Positions 1 to 10,942 are shown, counted from the stretch's first letter. The stretch is DNA of 64,000 nucleotides from Miscanthus floridulus (GCF_019320115.1 NC_089584.1:60279633-60343632), one strand, 5' to 3'. Numbers and translations are program-made. Notes: generated from the sequence alone by a model not told the origin.

Positions 1-260
1 TCCCCTGGCTCTATTTGATGCGAGGCGGCCTCGAGCCCTTCGTGGCCTGGCCTTCAAACCCTAGTCGGTTGTCACTCATGTTGATGCAAGGCGGCCTCGA
101 GCCCTTCATGAGCTAGCCTTTGAACCCTAGTCGGTTGCCACTCATGTTGAATGCGACAACTGTCACGTCGTGTCGCGATGCGAAGCGTCGTGATGCAATA
201 ATTGCATATGCAATCCTTGGATGTATGAGAATGGATGAATGAATGCTCATGCACTAGGAA

Positions 261-1640
261 AGTAAAGTGGGGGTTGGTAAAGTTTGGGGAGCTCTTGCCG
301 GCTATGTCTGGGTGGAATCTGGGTCCATCGTTCGTGATGGAATGAGCATAACCCGCATGGGGCATTCTACTGATCCTTATCCATCTCTTGGCAGTGGCCC
401 GAGCCGTTCGGTCAACTTGGGTGACCCGTTGGCCTCTCCTCGATGGAGATTCCACTGGTGGGCCCCTCCAAACCCTTCCTAGGAAGGCGGAGGCTAAAGC
501 TCAGGGTACGGGCAAAGAAACTCTGATCATGCTGGTGGGCAAAAACTCTTGTTTGTTTCCATAAACCTTGCCTTTATGTTTTTAACATGATAAAGGGTCG
601 GGCATAGAGAATGTCTATCAAATAGACATACTCTTACCAGCCCCAAAGTGAGGCCTAACCCCTTGTCATTGCTGGGTTTAGGCGTCACTTAAAGATCGTG
701 GAGTCAAGAGCAAAACTAATAAGAGAAAACATGCGTAAATTAAGGGTGACCTGTCTCTCGGTAGCTGCCCAAGCCGTCCGATTAACTTGGGTGACCCGCT
801 AGCACAGGACTTACCTTGATGGCTCGAGTGATGGGTTCAGGGAGCTCTTACCGAATATGTTTGAGTGGAATTTGGATCCGTCATTTATGATGGAGTCAGC
901 ATAAGCCGCATGCGGCATCCTACTGCTCCTTACCCGTCTCTCGACAGCGGCCCGAGCTGTCCAATCGACTTGGGTGACCCACTAGCATAGTACTTACCTA
1001 TGGAGATAGAGGATGATATCATCCCCCCAAGAAATTAGTTAGGCAAATAAGCCAGACAGCGAACTTGTAGTAAGTGTAGAAGCTCTTAAATTTCGTTATG
1101 GCCAAATAGATTTTTAGCCCTTCTCCCCTTTTTGTATAAAATGGTTAATGCATTCTGACCCTTTTCATCATTAAGGATGTAAAGCTTGGGGTGCAGGTGA
1201 ACAAACTCTGATCATGCTGGTGAGCAAAAACTCCATAGCCGCTGGGGCATAGGTTTCTTGTAGTTTGACCAATTTTACTCAGCGTTTGTTTTTACAACCC
1301 TTGCTTCTAGGTCTCAATGTGAGAGAGGGTCAGGCACATAGAATGTTTGCTAGGTGGATATACTCTTAAACGCATACCGACTCTTTCCGTAGTTAAGGCT
1401 AAAAAGCTTGTGGTACAGAAAAAACTCTGATCACGCTGGTGAGCAAAAACACCATAGCTGCTGGGGCATAGATTTCTTACAGTTCGACCAATTTTACTCA
1501 GCGTTTATTTCTATGACCCTTGCTTCTAGGTCTTAATGTGAGAAAGGGTCAAGTGTAGAGAATGTCTACCAGATAGATATGCTCTTATCAGCCCCTGAGT
1601 GAGTCCCAACCCCCTGTCGTTGCTAGCGAAACTGTTAAGA
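261..1640. repeat. Imperfect internal repeats in the Tat 3' region
   Basis: Two repeat types alternate. Type 1 (about 275-430 and 830-990) contains gggagctcttaccg, a block on catcgtt/gatgga, and ends cttgggtgaccc. Type 2 (starting near 520, 1204 and 1425) begins ctctgatca.gctggtg and carries gagcaaaaac and gagaatgtctac-like segments. Type 1 also occurs at about 42240-42420 and 42820-42970 in the other Tat element. No coding function is visible; these are probably non-coding sequence between pol and the 3' LTR. Confidence 0.7.
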
Positions 1641-1654
1641 GAAAGTGTGTGTAA

Positions 1655-3158
1655 ATTATGGGTAAAAAGCGACGTAGTTGTTCGATGTTCCAGGTTTTGA
1701 TGAAGACTTCACCGTCGATGGTCTTGAGCTTGTAGGTGCCTAGTTAGAGCACCTCCATGACAACATATGGTCCCTCCCATGGTGGAGAGAGCTTGGGACA
1801 ATTCTTGTTGCTCTAGACAAGGTGGAGCACTAGGTCCCCGACGTTGAAGGCTCGACCCCATACACGACGGTTGTGGTACCAGCGCAATGCTTGTTGGTAC
1901 TTGGCTAAGTGGAGGAGGGCAATGCCATGCACTTCATCTAGCTGGTCCATGGCATCCTCGAGGGATGCCTCGACTCCCTGCTTGTCGTACACCTTGACCC
2001 TCAGTGCTTCATAATCGAGGTCAGTCGGGAGGATACCCTCAGAACCAAAAACCATGAAGAATGGTGTGTAGCTGGTGGCCTAGCTAGGGGTCATCCTTAG
2101 GTTCCAGAGCACCATGGGAAGCTTTGTGACCCATCGCCTGCCAAACTTGTTCAACCGGTTGAAGATCCTAGGCTTGAGGCCTTATAGGACCATGCCGTTT
2201 GCGCACTCGACCTACCTATTCGTGCGGGGTTGCGCCATGGTGGTCCAATCGACGCGGATGTGGTATTCATCGTAGAGTCAAAGGAACTTCTCCCTAGTGA
2301 ACTGTGTGTTGTTGTCCGTGATAATAGAGTTTGGGACTCCAAAGCAATGGACGATGTCAAGGAAGAACAACACGGCTTGCTCGGACTTGATCGTGGAGAT
2401 CGGTCGAGCCTCTATCCACTTTGTAAACTTGTCTATGGCGACAAGCAAGTGCGTATAGCCCCTGAATGCCCTCTAGAGAGGTCCGACCAGATCGAGCCCC
2501 TAGACCACGAATAGCCACATGATGGAGATTGTTTGGAGCGCTTGGGCCGGCTGGTGGGTCTACCGAGCGTAGTATTGACACCCTTCACAGGTGCGTGCAA
2601 TCTGTTCCGCCATGGCTACTACGGTCGGCCAGTAGAAGACTTGTCGAAACTCATTTTTGACCAGGGTCCTAGGCGTGGCATGGTGCTCGTGGACCCCACT
2701 ATGGATATCACTCATCAACTGCTTCCCTCATTCGATGGGGATGCAGCGCTGTAGGATCTTGGTGTGGCCTTGCCTGTAGAGCTCACCCTCAATAAGGACA
2801 AAGGACTTGGCATGACGTGCGAGCCACCGAGCCTCCATTTTGTTTGTTAGCAGTGCCTCACGGAGGTGGTAGTTGAGGTAGGGCGTCCTCTAGTCAGCTA
2901 GAGGGTCGGGCTCTGTCGCTAGATCCTCGTCAAGCCCCATGACTTCGGAGTCGGATGGAGCCGATGGTTGGTCAGCCCATGAGCCTAAGGTAGGGGGCCT
3001 ATCACTAGTCTATTCTGGCTCCTCATAGTGGACCAAGGGCTTATACTGGTCACTGGTGAAGACACTCATTAGCACTGGCTCTTGGTCAGACGTCATTTTT
3101 GCTAGCGCGTCGGCTACCTCGTTGAGACGCCTCAGGATGTGATTGAGCTCGAGGCCAT
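1655..3158 (-). pseudogene. pol: Broken pol: RNase H end and integrase of the left Tat element
   Basis: Read on the minus strand from 3158 downward. The RNase H C-terminus is recognisable (RRLNEVADALAKM). The integrase core follows, with WGLDLVGP-like and IITDNNTQF motifs (the second catalytic Asp is kept), and then the C-terminal part from 2055 to about 1660: a GILPTDLDYEALRV block, WYHNRRV, and the typical ending KTWNIEQLRRF. Several in-frame TAG stops and frame changes interrupt it (for example in the KFL*LYDE and MVL*GLKP contexts), so it is dead. It is truncated at its N-terminal side by the LTR junction at 3158/3159. Confidence 0.8.
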
Positions 3159-3580
3159 TGATAAGGACATGACACCCATGCATATGACCATGTTTGGCAC
3201 ATGGTATGAAGGGGTAGGAGGCCAGCAAGGGTGTCCAAGTCAAGAAGGAGGCCCAAGGCTAATTCGGTTCGAGTCCCCGAGGTGGAGGCCCAAAGCAACT
3301 CAAGTTCGAGTCTGTCTCGGCCTCTAGGACTAGTCTGCCTTAAACTAGTCACCCAGGATGCATCTGAACTCTGTTTTCAACGATCCACATATGGTTGGAA
3401 AGATAATTTGATAAGGAAGCCAATCCAAGTGGTCTCACATCAAAAGACCTTCACAATCAATGATAATAATTGAAACAAATCAGCATCTAGAATCTACCAG
3501 GGTGCTGCGACACCGTCTTTTGGTCCGTTGGACCGTGTATCGTGTTTGGGCCCATTAGGGGGCACATTCAGGATAGGCGA
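3159..3580 (+). repeat. Truncated LTR in inverse orientation (left arm of palindrome)
   Basis: The first ~420 bases of the same LTR as at 6479-7256, but in plus orientation. It starts TGATAAGGACATGAC (versus TGATGAGGACATGAC), directly abutting RNase H of the left Tat element. It ends at aggcga/cgtatg, where sequence switches to the opposite strand. With 3608-4021 it forms arms of about 415 bp around a 27-bp spacer. Confidence 0.85.
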
Positions 3581-4021
3581 CGTATGATTATAAAGGTCTT
3601 AGGGTCATCGCCTACCCTAGATGTGCTCCCTAATGGGCCCAAACACGATACACGGACCAAAAGACGGTGTCGCAGCACCATGGTAGATTCTGGACACTGA
3701 CTTGTTTCGACGATTCCCATTGATTCTGAAATGATTTTGATGTGAGACCACTTGGATTCGCTTTCTTATCAAATTAGTTTTCCAACTATATGTGGATCGT
3801 CAAAAACAGAGTCCGGATGCATTCTGGGTGACCAGTTTAAGGCAGACTGGTCCTGGAGGCCAAGGCAGACTCGAACTTGAGTTGCTTTGGGCCTCCACCT
3901 CGGGGACTCGAACCGAATTAGACTTAGGCCTCCTTCTTGACTTGGACACCCTTGCTGGCCTCCTACCCCTCCATACCATGTGCCAAACATGGTCATATGC
4001 ATGGGTGTCATGTCCTCATCA
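3581..4021 (-). repeat. 3' LTR, truncated to about 441 bp
   Basis: On the minus strand it begins TGATGAGGACATGAC at 4021, right after a purine-rich tract, and matches the 5' LTR at 7256 downward. It stops at 3581, so about 340 bp of the 778-bp LTR are missing. The gag frame reads into it from 4021 to 3769. Confidence 0.85.
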
Positions 4022-5298
4022 TCCTCCCCTTCTTGACGAAAAGCTGTCCTCGGCGTCCATTGTGCTTGAAACTGATCCTGCTCAACATAAAAGAGAATGG
4101 GGTAGCGAAGACAAAGAGAACTAAAATAAGTGTGAGAAGGAATGTGACCATGTTTCCAAGAAATTTCAGCAAGCATGTAAACTCCATGATCCGAATGCAC
4201 ACGATGTATGTCAACACTATCCTGCAAAAGATTCGAACTAACCAAAGACAATGCAGGATTAGATGGTCTAGCAGACATAGGTAGCCACCAACAATGCTCC
4301 CCTTCTTGGAAGTGAACTTGTTTCTTTAAGGAACATGAGAAAATGTTTGTATTATTATGGCTGCCCTCTAAACGATCATAACCTTGTACAACAAAAGTAA
4401 AATTTATATTACTATGAATGTATACTCGATGTATCATATATTGTCCTTTGTTGTTATATTTGCCAATAACATGATATGTGTGTTTAGAAAACCAAGGCAA
4501 ATCAGCATATTTAAAAAGGCTCTCCTCCAAACAATCTAGGTTACACAAAACATCAAATTCAATGTAACTCAAAGTATGTAAAGAAGACAACAATTTGAAC
4601 TCATTAGTTTTATTATCAATATAAATAACATGTTTATTTTCAGCACAAGTGACTGGTTCCAAAACATGTAAAACTGAAGTATCATCAATCAATTCATCTT
4701 TATCACAAGGATCTTCAAGCAGATTATCATGGGACAGAGATAAATCAAGAAAGGGTTCCACTAACAATTGCTCTATGATAGCATAGTTTGTGGAAAAATT
4801 TAATACATTAAAACATTTCTCACCTTCCGTGAGTGTGGCACCAAGAGCATTACCTATGTTCTCAGCAAGAGTAATAAGTGCATTGTGAAGTGATGGTTCT
4901 GAATTTGCATATGAGGTTATGAGCTCCTCATTTTCTTCCATGTCATCCTCTCGCTTATGGATATTATCCTACAGAAGGTTAGTCATAGCAAGAGGAATAA
5001 CAACAGACTCTTCCTCTAAATGGTGCACCTCAGCATATGAATTCAAAACATGAGGTGGATTAACAAATGTTTCTCGTATAAGTAGTTTCATATCATTTCA
5101 AGTTTGAGGTTTATCAGAAGGATCTAAAGACTCCCACCAAGATAAAGCAGAATGTCGCAAAATACTAGCTGCATTTTTTACCTTCCTCCTTGGACACATA
5201 AAGCGAGTAGCAAATATGTTATCTAAGGAAATTTTCCACTCCATGTACTCATCAGCACCTATACCATCATAAGTCGGTGGATACGAACAACCTGTCAT
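3769..5298 (-). pseudogene. gag: gag-type protein of the LARD-like element, two in-frame stops
   Basis: One reading frame of about 510 codons from 5298 to 3769, interrupted by TGA at about 5098 (probably a former TGG) and TAG at about 4974 (probably a former CAG). The N-terminal section carries a retrotransposon gag signature (FATRFMCPRRKVKNA, ALSWWESLDPSD). The later part is a long hydrophilic region without known catalytic motifs. The last ~85 codons run into the 3' LTR. Similar proteins are common in grass genomes as retrotransposon gag. A start at 5298 is assumed because it is the first Met of the frame; nothing upstream decides it. Confidence 0.7.
4022..4031 (-). promoter_or_regulatory. 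Polypurine tract of LARD-like element
   Basis: The minus strand reads AAGGGGAGGA directly before the LTR start TGATGAGG, the expected plus-strand priming site. Confidence 0.75.
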
Positions 5299-6461
5299 TG
5301 TTAAAAGACAGCAAAAGACAACATAAAAGTATTATCCCTATCAAATGACTATGTGGTTGCAGTGGTGTCACTTTTCACAGCGAGTGGAAACGTCTTACCA
5401 AGCTCTTACAAAGTTCTTACCAACACAAGCAGTGGGCGGTACAACCGGCGGTTGGTTCATGATACGTGTGAGGCAGTGGTACCAAGATTGCAATGCCCTT
5501 TTTCTATACTGATCTAAAGAGTTTGTGGAGCTTGGAAGGCACACCAAGAGTAATATATATATCTAGCACACAAGTCAGTAAGAGAAAATAATGCTGAATT
5601 ATAGTCTAAAGTACTTGTTCTCGTTGCTAGTCTAAAATGTTCCAAGTACCAGGTGTGTGACAAACAAGTATGGTGGATAGCAAGGTGACAGGTGTGTGAA
5701 AAACAAGTATGGTGGATGGCAACAGCAACACAAACAAGGAACCAGACAGCACACGCTAACACAGCTCACTTTGGCCTTCTCTATGTGCTCCTCTATATAT
5801 TGTTTCTCTTTTGTCCCTCTTTTTTCTATTTTTTTGGGTTATCGTTGTTTTTTTGGGAAATTTCTACTTTTTTATTTTATTTTTGATATTTTTCCTTCAC
5901 TTAGGAGCACAAAAGAAGTAACCACAGAAAATATGAGCTTAAAAATGAAAGATGTGGCCAGTGGAAATTTTAGAAGACGTGCTCAAAATCGACAAAAAGC
6001 TTGTGAGCATAAAAAGAGGATCTTGTGACCAGTTTTTGACCAATTTAAATTTCTTCGACCCCAGCAAAGCTGGCGATGGATAGATCCAAAAAAATTTCTG
6101 ATCGATTTTGATATATGGAACGTCGAAATCGGAGTTCGTATGCGAAAACTAGACTAGTTTTAAGAATTAGCTCCGAATTAGAGGACAAAATAGGAACAAT
6201 GTGTGCAAAATTGGTCACAGCAGCAAAGATTTGATGGAAACGATGGGGAAAAACACACGAACTGGACTCTAACATGACCTAACTAGCAACAAGACCTCGA
6301 CCCAGACACAAACTCAACACGACGGACTCTGAAACTGAAATATGCAAAGGCTATGGCGCGGAAGGTTCTAGGACAGGAAATAAAAGTATTTCACTAGACT
6401 ATGGGATGAATGCAAAACACTCAAAACTAGGGAATAAATGTGAACCTAATGGTATACCTTA
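5299..6461 (-). other. Leader region of LARD-like element, no gene seen
   Basis: AT-rich DNA between the primer-binding site and gag. It includes a T-rich stretch at 5815-5890 and a short direct repeat (gtgtgtgacaaacaagtatggtgg-like) near 5650-5720. No convincing coding sequence was found on either strand. Confidence 0.5.
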
Positions 6462-6473
6462 GCTCTGATACCA
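6462..6473 (-). promoter_or_regulatory. tRNA-Met-type primer-binding site
   Basis: The minus strand reads TGGTATCAGAGC, the usual primer site of plant LTR elements primed by initiator tRNA-Met, five bases after the LTR end. Confidence 0.85.
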
Positions 6474-6478
6474 CTTAA

Positions 6479-7256
6479 TGGGAACGGAGATCCCGATCTT
6501 CTATCAGGTACTGGTAACTATCGTTGTGGCGGAGAATGACACACCGATCAGGCTTCAGATCGAACCCTGCAATCTTAGCACCATAGCTCCTCTGGTTATC
6601 AACCAAGTCATGGACCAGGTTGACCTCACTAAGAAGGCTAATCCCTGCCTGCGCAACGAAGAACACAAGCAAGAACAAGAAAGAACACAACCAAATTGCA
6701 GATGAATGATTAATCTCACGAAGTTGGGGTCTTACAAACCAATGAACGGCAAAACTGTCCTTGATAGATTAATCTAAGCAAAACTCAAAACCTAATAGCA
6801 CCGGCAGCGTATGATTATAAAGGTCTTAGGTTCATTGCCTACCCTGGATGTGCCCCCTAATGGGCCCAAACACGATACACGGTCCAACGGACCAAAAGAC
6901 GATGTCGCGGCACCCTGGTAGATTCTGGATGCTAAATTGTTTCGACGATTCCCATTGATTTTGAAGGTCTTTTAATGTGAGACAACTTGGATTGGTTTCC
7001 TTATCAAATTAGCTTTCCAACCATATGTGGATCGTCGAAAACGGAGTCTAGATGCATCCTGGGTGACCAGTTTAAGGCAGACTGGTCCTAAAGGCCGAGG
7101 TAGACTCGAACTTGAGTTGTTTTGGGCCTCCACCTCGGGGACTTGAACCGAATTAGCCTCGGGCCTCCTTCTTAACTTGGGCACCCTTACTGGCCTCCTA
7201 CCCCTCCATACTATATGCCAAACATGGTCATATGCATGGGTGTCATGTCCTCATCA
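6479..7256 (-). repeat. 5' LTR of LARD-like element (778 bp)
   Basis: On the minus strand it starts TGATGAGGACATGAC at 7256 and ends CCGTTCCCA at 6479, followed by the primer-binding site. It matches the truncated copies at 3159-3580 and 3581-4021. LTR C at 62293 starts with a very similar TGATGAGGACATC and shares the block around ccgtgtatc and cccattaggg, so the two families are related. Confidence 0.85.
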
Positions 7257-8690
7257 CGTTTAATAATTTTAATTTATTAAGTGTAATTATAGAATTTTAA
7301 TTGATATAAAATGAATTTGAGCTATAGCTGTATGAAATAATAAGGTTTTTTTGCTCTTTCGACCTTAAAAATTTTTCTACTGTCCACATACAACATGTAG
7401 TACTCCATGTTCAGATTTGACATATTCTGGATCCGTTTGCTATATTTAATTAATTTATTGTATTTTAAGGAATTTTTTGGTATAAGTCAAATTTGAACTA
7501 CAACTGATTCAAATAAAAAAAATAAAATGAGTAGAAAAATGATATTCATGTTATTGAGTCTGGTGTGAGGCCTTACCCAGGAAATGAATAGAAATTTCGA
7601 ACATCTTGTTTAGGAAACACGACCACGAACGTGTGGCCGAATGGTTTTTAAATTCTAAAAAAGCAAACAAAGTTTGAAAATCATGAGATTTGTCAAGATC
7701 TCGTGATATTATACGTGGAGGCCGTGGTAAAAAATTTAGAAGGTTTCACATAATCTGTCATGTACGATGTTTACAAACTTAAGTATCTCAGAAGAAGAAT
7801 TGTAGCATTGAGAAGGATTCGGTAAGATTTGGAGTTAAAGTGATGGCCGAATTGGGGTTTGACTTCAAAACTTTTTGTATAGGCAATAGAGAGCAAGATT
7901 GATTTATGTGTAATTTTGGTAATTTTTTGGATCGGTTTGATAATTTTAATTTATTAAGTGCAATTATAGGATTTTAATTGGTATAGATTGAATTTAAGGT
8001 ACAACTGCATGAAGTAACAAGTTTTTTTCACTTCTGGTCTTGAAACTTTTTCTACTCTCTACATACAACATGTGGTACTTCATGTTAAGATTTGGTATAT
8101 TTCTGGATCCATTTGCAATATTTAATTAATTTATTGCATTTCAAGGAATTTTGGTATAAGTCAAATTTGAACCACAAGTGATTCAAATAATAGAATAAAA
8201 TGAGTAGAAAATTGATATTCATGTTATTGAGTCTGGTGTGAGGCCTTACCTAGGAAATGAAAAGAAATTTTGAACATGTTATTCAGGAAACACGACCACG
8301 AACGTGTGGCCGAATGGTTTTTAAATTCTAAAAATGGAAACGAAGTCTGAAAATTATGAGATTTGTCAAGATCTCATGACAGCATACATGGAGGCCATGG
8401 TAAAAAATGAGAAGGTTTCGCATAGTCTGTCACGTACGATGTTCACAAACCGAAGCATCCCAGAAGAAGAATCGTAGCGTTGAGAAGGATTCGGTAAGAT
8501 TTGGAGTCAAAATGACGGTCGAATCGGAGTTTGACTTCAAAACTTTTTGTATAGGCAATAGAGAACATAGATTGATTCATGTGTAATTTTGGTAACCTTT
8601 TGGAACCGTTTGATCATTGTAATTTATTAAGTGCAATTATAGGATTTTAATTGATATAAATTGAATTTGAGCTATAATTGCATAAAATAA
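7257..8690. repeat. About 2.1 copies of a ~675-bp tandem repeat
   Basis: Units begin near 7258, 7935 and 8608 at gtttgataattttaat, giving spacings of 677 and 673 bp. Within each full unit are acgaacgtgtggccgaatgg, a TCTTGTGA-like block and tttttgtataggcaatag. It is AT-rich with no coding sequence. It adjoins the 143-bp CACTA repeats and is probably part of the same element, but no CACTA terminus is visible to prove this. The first unit is cut at 7256 by the LARD-like element. Confidence 0.8.
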
Positions 8691-8815
8691 TGCAATAATA
8701 TTCTTAGAAAAATCAAATATATATTGTTCAGTGAATTTGAGAAGGTATTTTCAAAGTACATCCGAACAAATTGAGGAAAACACGTTATGGAAAAGAAGGA
8801 AAATGAAAAAAAAAA

Positions 8816-9142
8816 GTTTGTCGAGTGCCTATGATCTGACACTCGTCAAACCTGGGTTTTGCTTAGTGTTAGACCTGGGACACTCGGCAAACCGCTTCAC
8901 CCAGTCCCACACACGCGCAGTAGTTTAGGGTTTGAAAATGAAAAAAAAAACAAAACGGGTTTGACGAGTGCTCGGGATATAGCACTCAGCAAACCTGGGG
9001 TTTGCCGAGTGTCAGACCTAGGACACTTGGCAAATAGATTCACCGGGCCCCACACATGCGCCGTAGTTTAGGGTTTGAAAATGAAAAAAAAAATAAAATG
9101 GGTTTGTCGAGTGCCCGTGATCTAGCACTCGGCAAACCTTGC
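8816..9142 (+). repeat. 143-bp tandem repeats with TTTGCCGAGTG motifs
   Basis: Units start at gtttg near 8816, 8959 and 9102. Each carries GTTTGYCGAGTGC, CACTCGGCAAACC in inverted order, the phrase gtagtttagggtttgaaaatg and an A-run. Motif and arrangement fit subterminal transposase-binding repeats of grass CACTA elements. Confidence 0.8.
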
Positions 9143-9149
9143 GCATATG

Positions 9150-9245
9150 CACCCCTGGCCGCACACACACGCACACACTAACACACACACCACGCCGCAG
9201 ACACACACACTCACACACACGCCACCGCACCACGCCCCCGGACCC
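9150..9245 (+). repeat. CA-rich low-complexity stretch
   Basis: Degenerate (CA)n run with G interruptions, placed where the intron before the captured ALMT exon would be. Confidence 0.8.
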
Positions 9246-9365
9246 TCGGTGGCCGCACCACGCCCCGGCCCCTCCGGTGGCCGGCGCGCTGCCCCCCGGC
9301 GCCCGACGCCCCTGACCCAGACGGCCGGCGTCCTGCCGCCTACGCTGACCCTTCCCCCTACGCAG

Positions 9366-9603
9366 ATTACAGCGAGGTTCGACTATGGCATGGGCATCTT
9401 CATCCTGAGCTTTAGCCTGGTGGCCGTGTCCAGCTACCGCGTCGAGGAGCTCAGGCCGCTCACGCTCCAGCGCATCTCCACCATCTTTGTCGGCGTCGCC
9501 ATCTGCCTCGCCACCACCATCCTTGTCTTCCTGGTCTAAGCCGGGGAGGACCTCCACAGGCTCACCGCTGGCAACCTCAACAAGCTCACCGAGTTCCTTC
9601 AAG
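9366..9603 (+). pseudogene. Captured exon of an aluminium-activated malate transporter (ALMT) gene
   Basis: The translation reads ARFDYGMGIFILSFSLVAVS, then YRVEELRPLTLQRISTI, then AGEDLHRLTAGNLNKLTEFL. These match the conserved ALMT region (FDYG...FILTFSLVSVSGYR and WAGEDLH...NLDKLAEFLE) with its membrane-spanning segment. ALMT proteins are anion channels for malate and related ions in the plasma membrane or tonoplast. The piece is bounded by a good acceptor (cgcag/att at 9365) and donor (aag/gtacga at 9603), so one whole exon with intron edges was taken. The expected Trp before AGEDLH is a TAA stop at 9537, so it cannot give a working protein. It lies in a CACTA element, which fits transposon gene capture. 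Confidence 0.8.
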
Positions 9604-10660
9604 GTACGACACGATTGACATGCATGCTTACTCTGCCACGATAATGCTAGTTGGTGGTCGCCGTGTGTATCATCCATAACAAAATGAAAATAGTAAAGTG
9701 AGGGACAGATTGACTCGATTGAGGAGAATGAGGAAGATGACAAGGACACTAATCCTGACATCATGAATGATGTCGATGAGCTATAGACTGTAGCTTTTAA
9801 CCAAGAGTTATGACTTGTTGTTCTGTTGTTTAGTTCTAGTGCTTGCGTTTGTTCACTTCTGTTTAGTGAGGCTGAGACTTAAACTATTGTTTTTGCTTGT
9901 GGTCTGTGGACATGTGGTCAACTATTAAACTATGTGTCTGTGTGAATGTGGCACTGTGTGGCAGTCGGGCAAGCAGTGAGTGTGCTAAACTGCTTATGCA
10001 CTTCAGCAATCATCACATATGTTATGTTTAAATATTTAAAACTTGTGTCTTCATGCATGTTGCCATGGTGCTATCATTAGTCCATTACAATTGCTTATGC
10101 CTTATACTGTTATGTTATGTCTATGTGGTCGACTTGTTGTATCGGGTTATAATCGTTATGGGCTATGGGTCGGTGCTCCCGTTTTTCCTTCAACATCCAA
10201 GATTGATTTAATTTTAGCAGACAAGTGACATGGCTTGTTTTATGTTTTAATAGGTTATGCGGCCGCCGCTCCCTGCACTGCCCTGTAGCCGCCATCCGCC
10301 ATCCGCCATCCGCCTTGCCCTCCTGCCACCCCACACCTTCGACTTGCCGTGGTTTTGCAAGGTATAAGATGTGTATGTGGTTGTCAGTCATCGTGCCGTT
10401 GGTTTGGTGTGTATGTGGTTGTCGACCATCGTGCTGTTGGTTTGTTGTAGGTTTTGGTTATCTCACCGTGCAAGGGAGGTGCTGCCAAAATTTACAACTA
10501 ACACTATTATGTTCGTTTGTTGCAGGAGGCTATTGCAAAGATCATTCCCCACCGTCCTTGACTCGTCACTTTGTAGGACAACAAGGTGAGGCATCCTACA
10601 CCCCTCTTTCTGTATGATGTTCGTATATCACGTAACCTAGTTAGGCGTCGCCCATTCGAA
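9604..10660. other. CACTA internal DNA, no convincing gene
   Basis: Includes the intron start after the ALMT exon and a short acidic frame (ENEEDDKDTNPDIMNDVDEL, stop at 9785), possibly a second captured or transposon-encoded C-terminus. After that comes T/G-rich and CCGCCATC-repeat DNA at 10261-10320. Nothing else recognisable. Confidence 0.4.
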
Positions 10661-10740
10661 AGAGACACGGTTGAAAATATGTAGATCTTTACATATCTAT
10701 AACCGTATCTATTTCGAATTATCCACGTTTTTTTGGACAG

Positions 10741-10942
10741 CCCGAGTATGTGTAGATGGGGTTAGTTTCCATGATGTACTCCGATCCGAGATAGAGTTTC
10801 GGCAGCATCTCCTTGTTGTTCTCCGAATACACAATCTCCCTGTCAAGACGTGTATTTGGAGAACAACAGAGAGGTGCTGCCGAAATTCTATCTTGGATAG
10901 GAGTAGAGCATGGAAACTAACCCCATCTACACATCCTTGGGT
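10741..10942. repeat. Inverted repeat (hairpin) before the transposase gene
   Basis: Arms of about 95 bp (10741-10838 and 10850-10942) pair as tgtagatggggttagtttcc against ggaaactaaccccatctaca, and tttcggcagcatctc against gaggtgctgccgaaa, around a short loop. Because of this, both strands show similar open frames here; they are artefacts of the palindrome. Confidence 0.8.

Larger units (their letters stand above)
1..3158 (-). mobile_element. Tat-lineage Ty3/gypsy fragment (left edge of window)
   Basis: This is the 3' part of a minus-strand gypsy element: non-coding 3' region (1 to about 1655), integrase, and the end of RNase H up to 3158, where it is cut by an inverted LTR. The first 480 bases resemble the 3' region of the second Tat element at about 42240-42970 (the same phrases around gagctc...ccg, the atgg-rich block and the cttgggtgaccc block), so both belong to one family or close families. 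The element continues beyond base 1. Its LTRs, protease and gag are not in the window. Tat assignment rests on the integrase and RNase H sequence and on the shared long 3' region. Confidence 0.8.
3581..7256 (-). mobile_element. Non-autonomous (LARD-like) Ty3/gypsy element
   Basis: A minus-strand element. The 5' LTR is 6479-7256, the tRNA-Met-type primer-binding site 6462-6473, the leader about 5300-6460, a gag-type frame 5298-3769, the polypurine tract about 4022-4031, and a truncated 3' LTR 4021-3581. No protease, RT or integrase lies between gag and the polypurine tract, so it would depend on another element. The right flank (7257 onward) falls inside a tandem repeat unit of the CACTA-like region, so it probably inserted there. 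The left TSD is lost because the 3' LTR is cut. Lineage beyond gypsy is not certain. Confidence 0.75.

Noticed and set aside
3769..4941. A 390-codon frame as a novel host gene
   Set aside because: It continues a retrotransposon gag frame, lies between primer site and polypurine tract and runs into the LTR.
8816..9142. Regular repeats that might suggest a CRISPR array
   Set aside because: The unit is 143 bp without spacer structure, in plant DNA, with CACTA-type TTTGCCGAGTG motifs.
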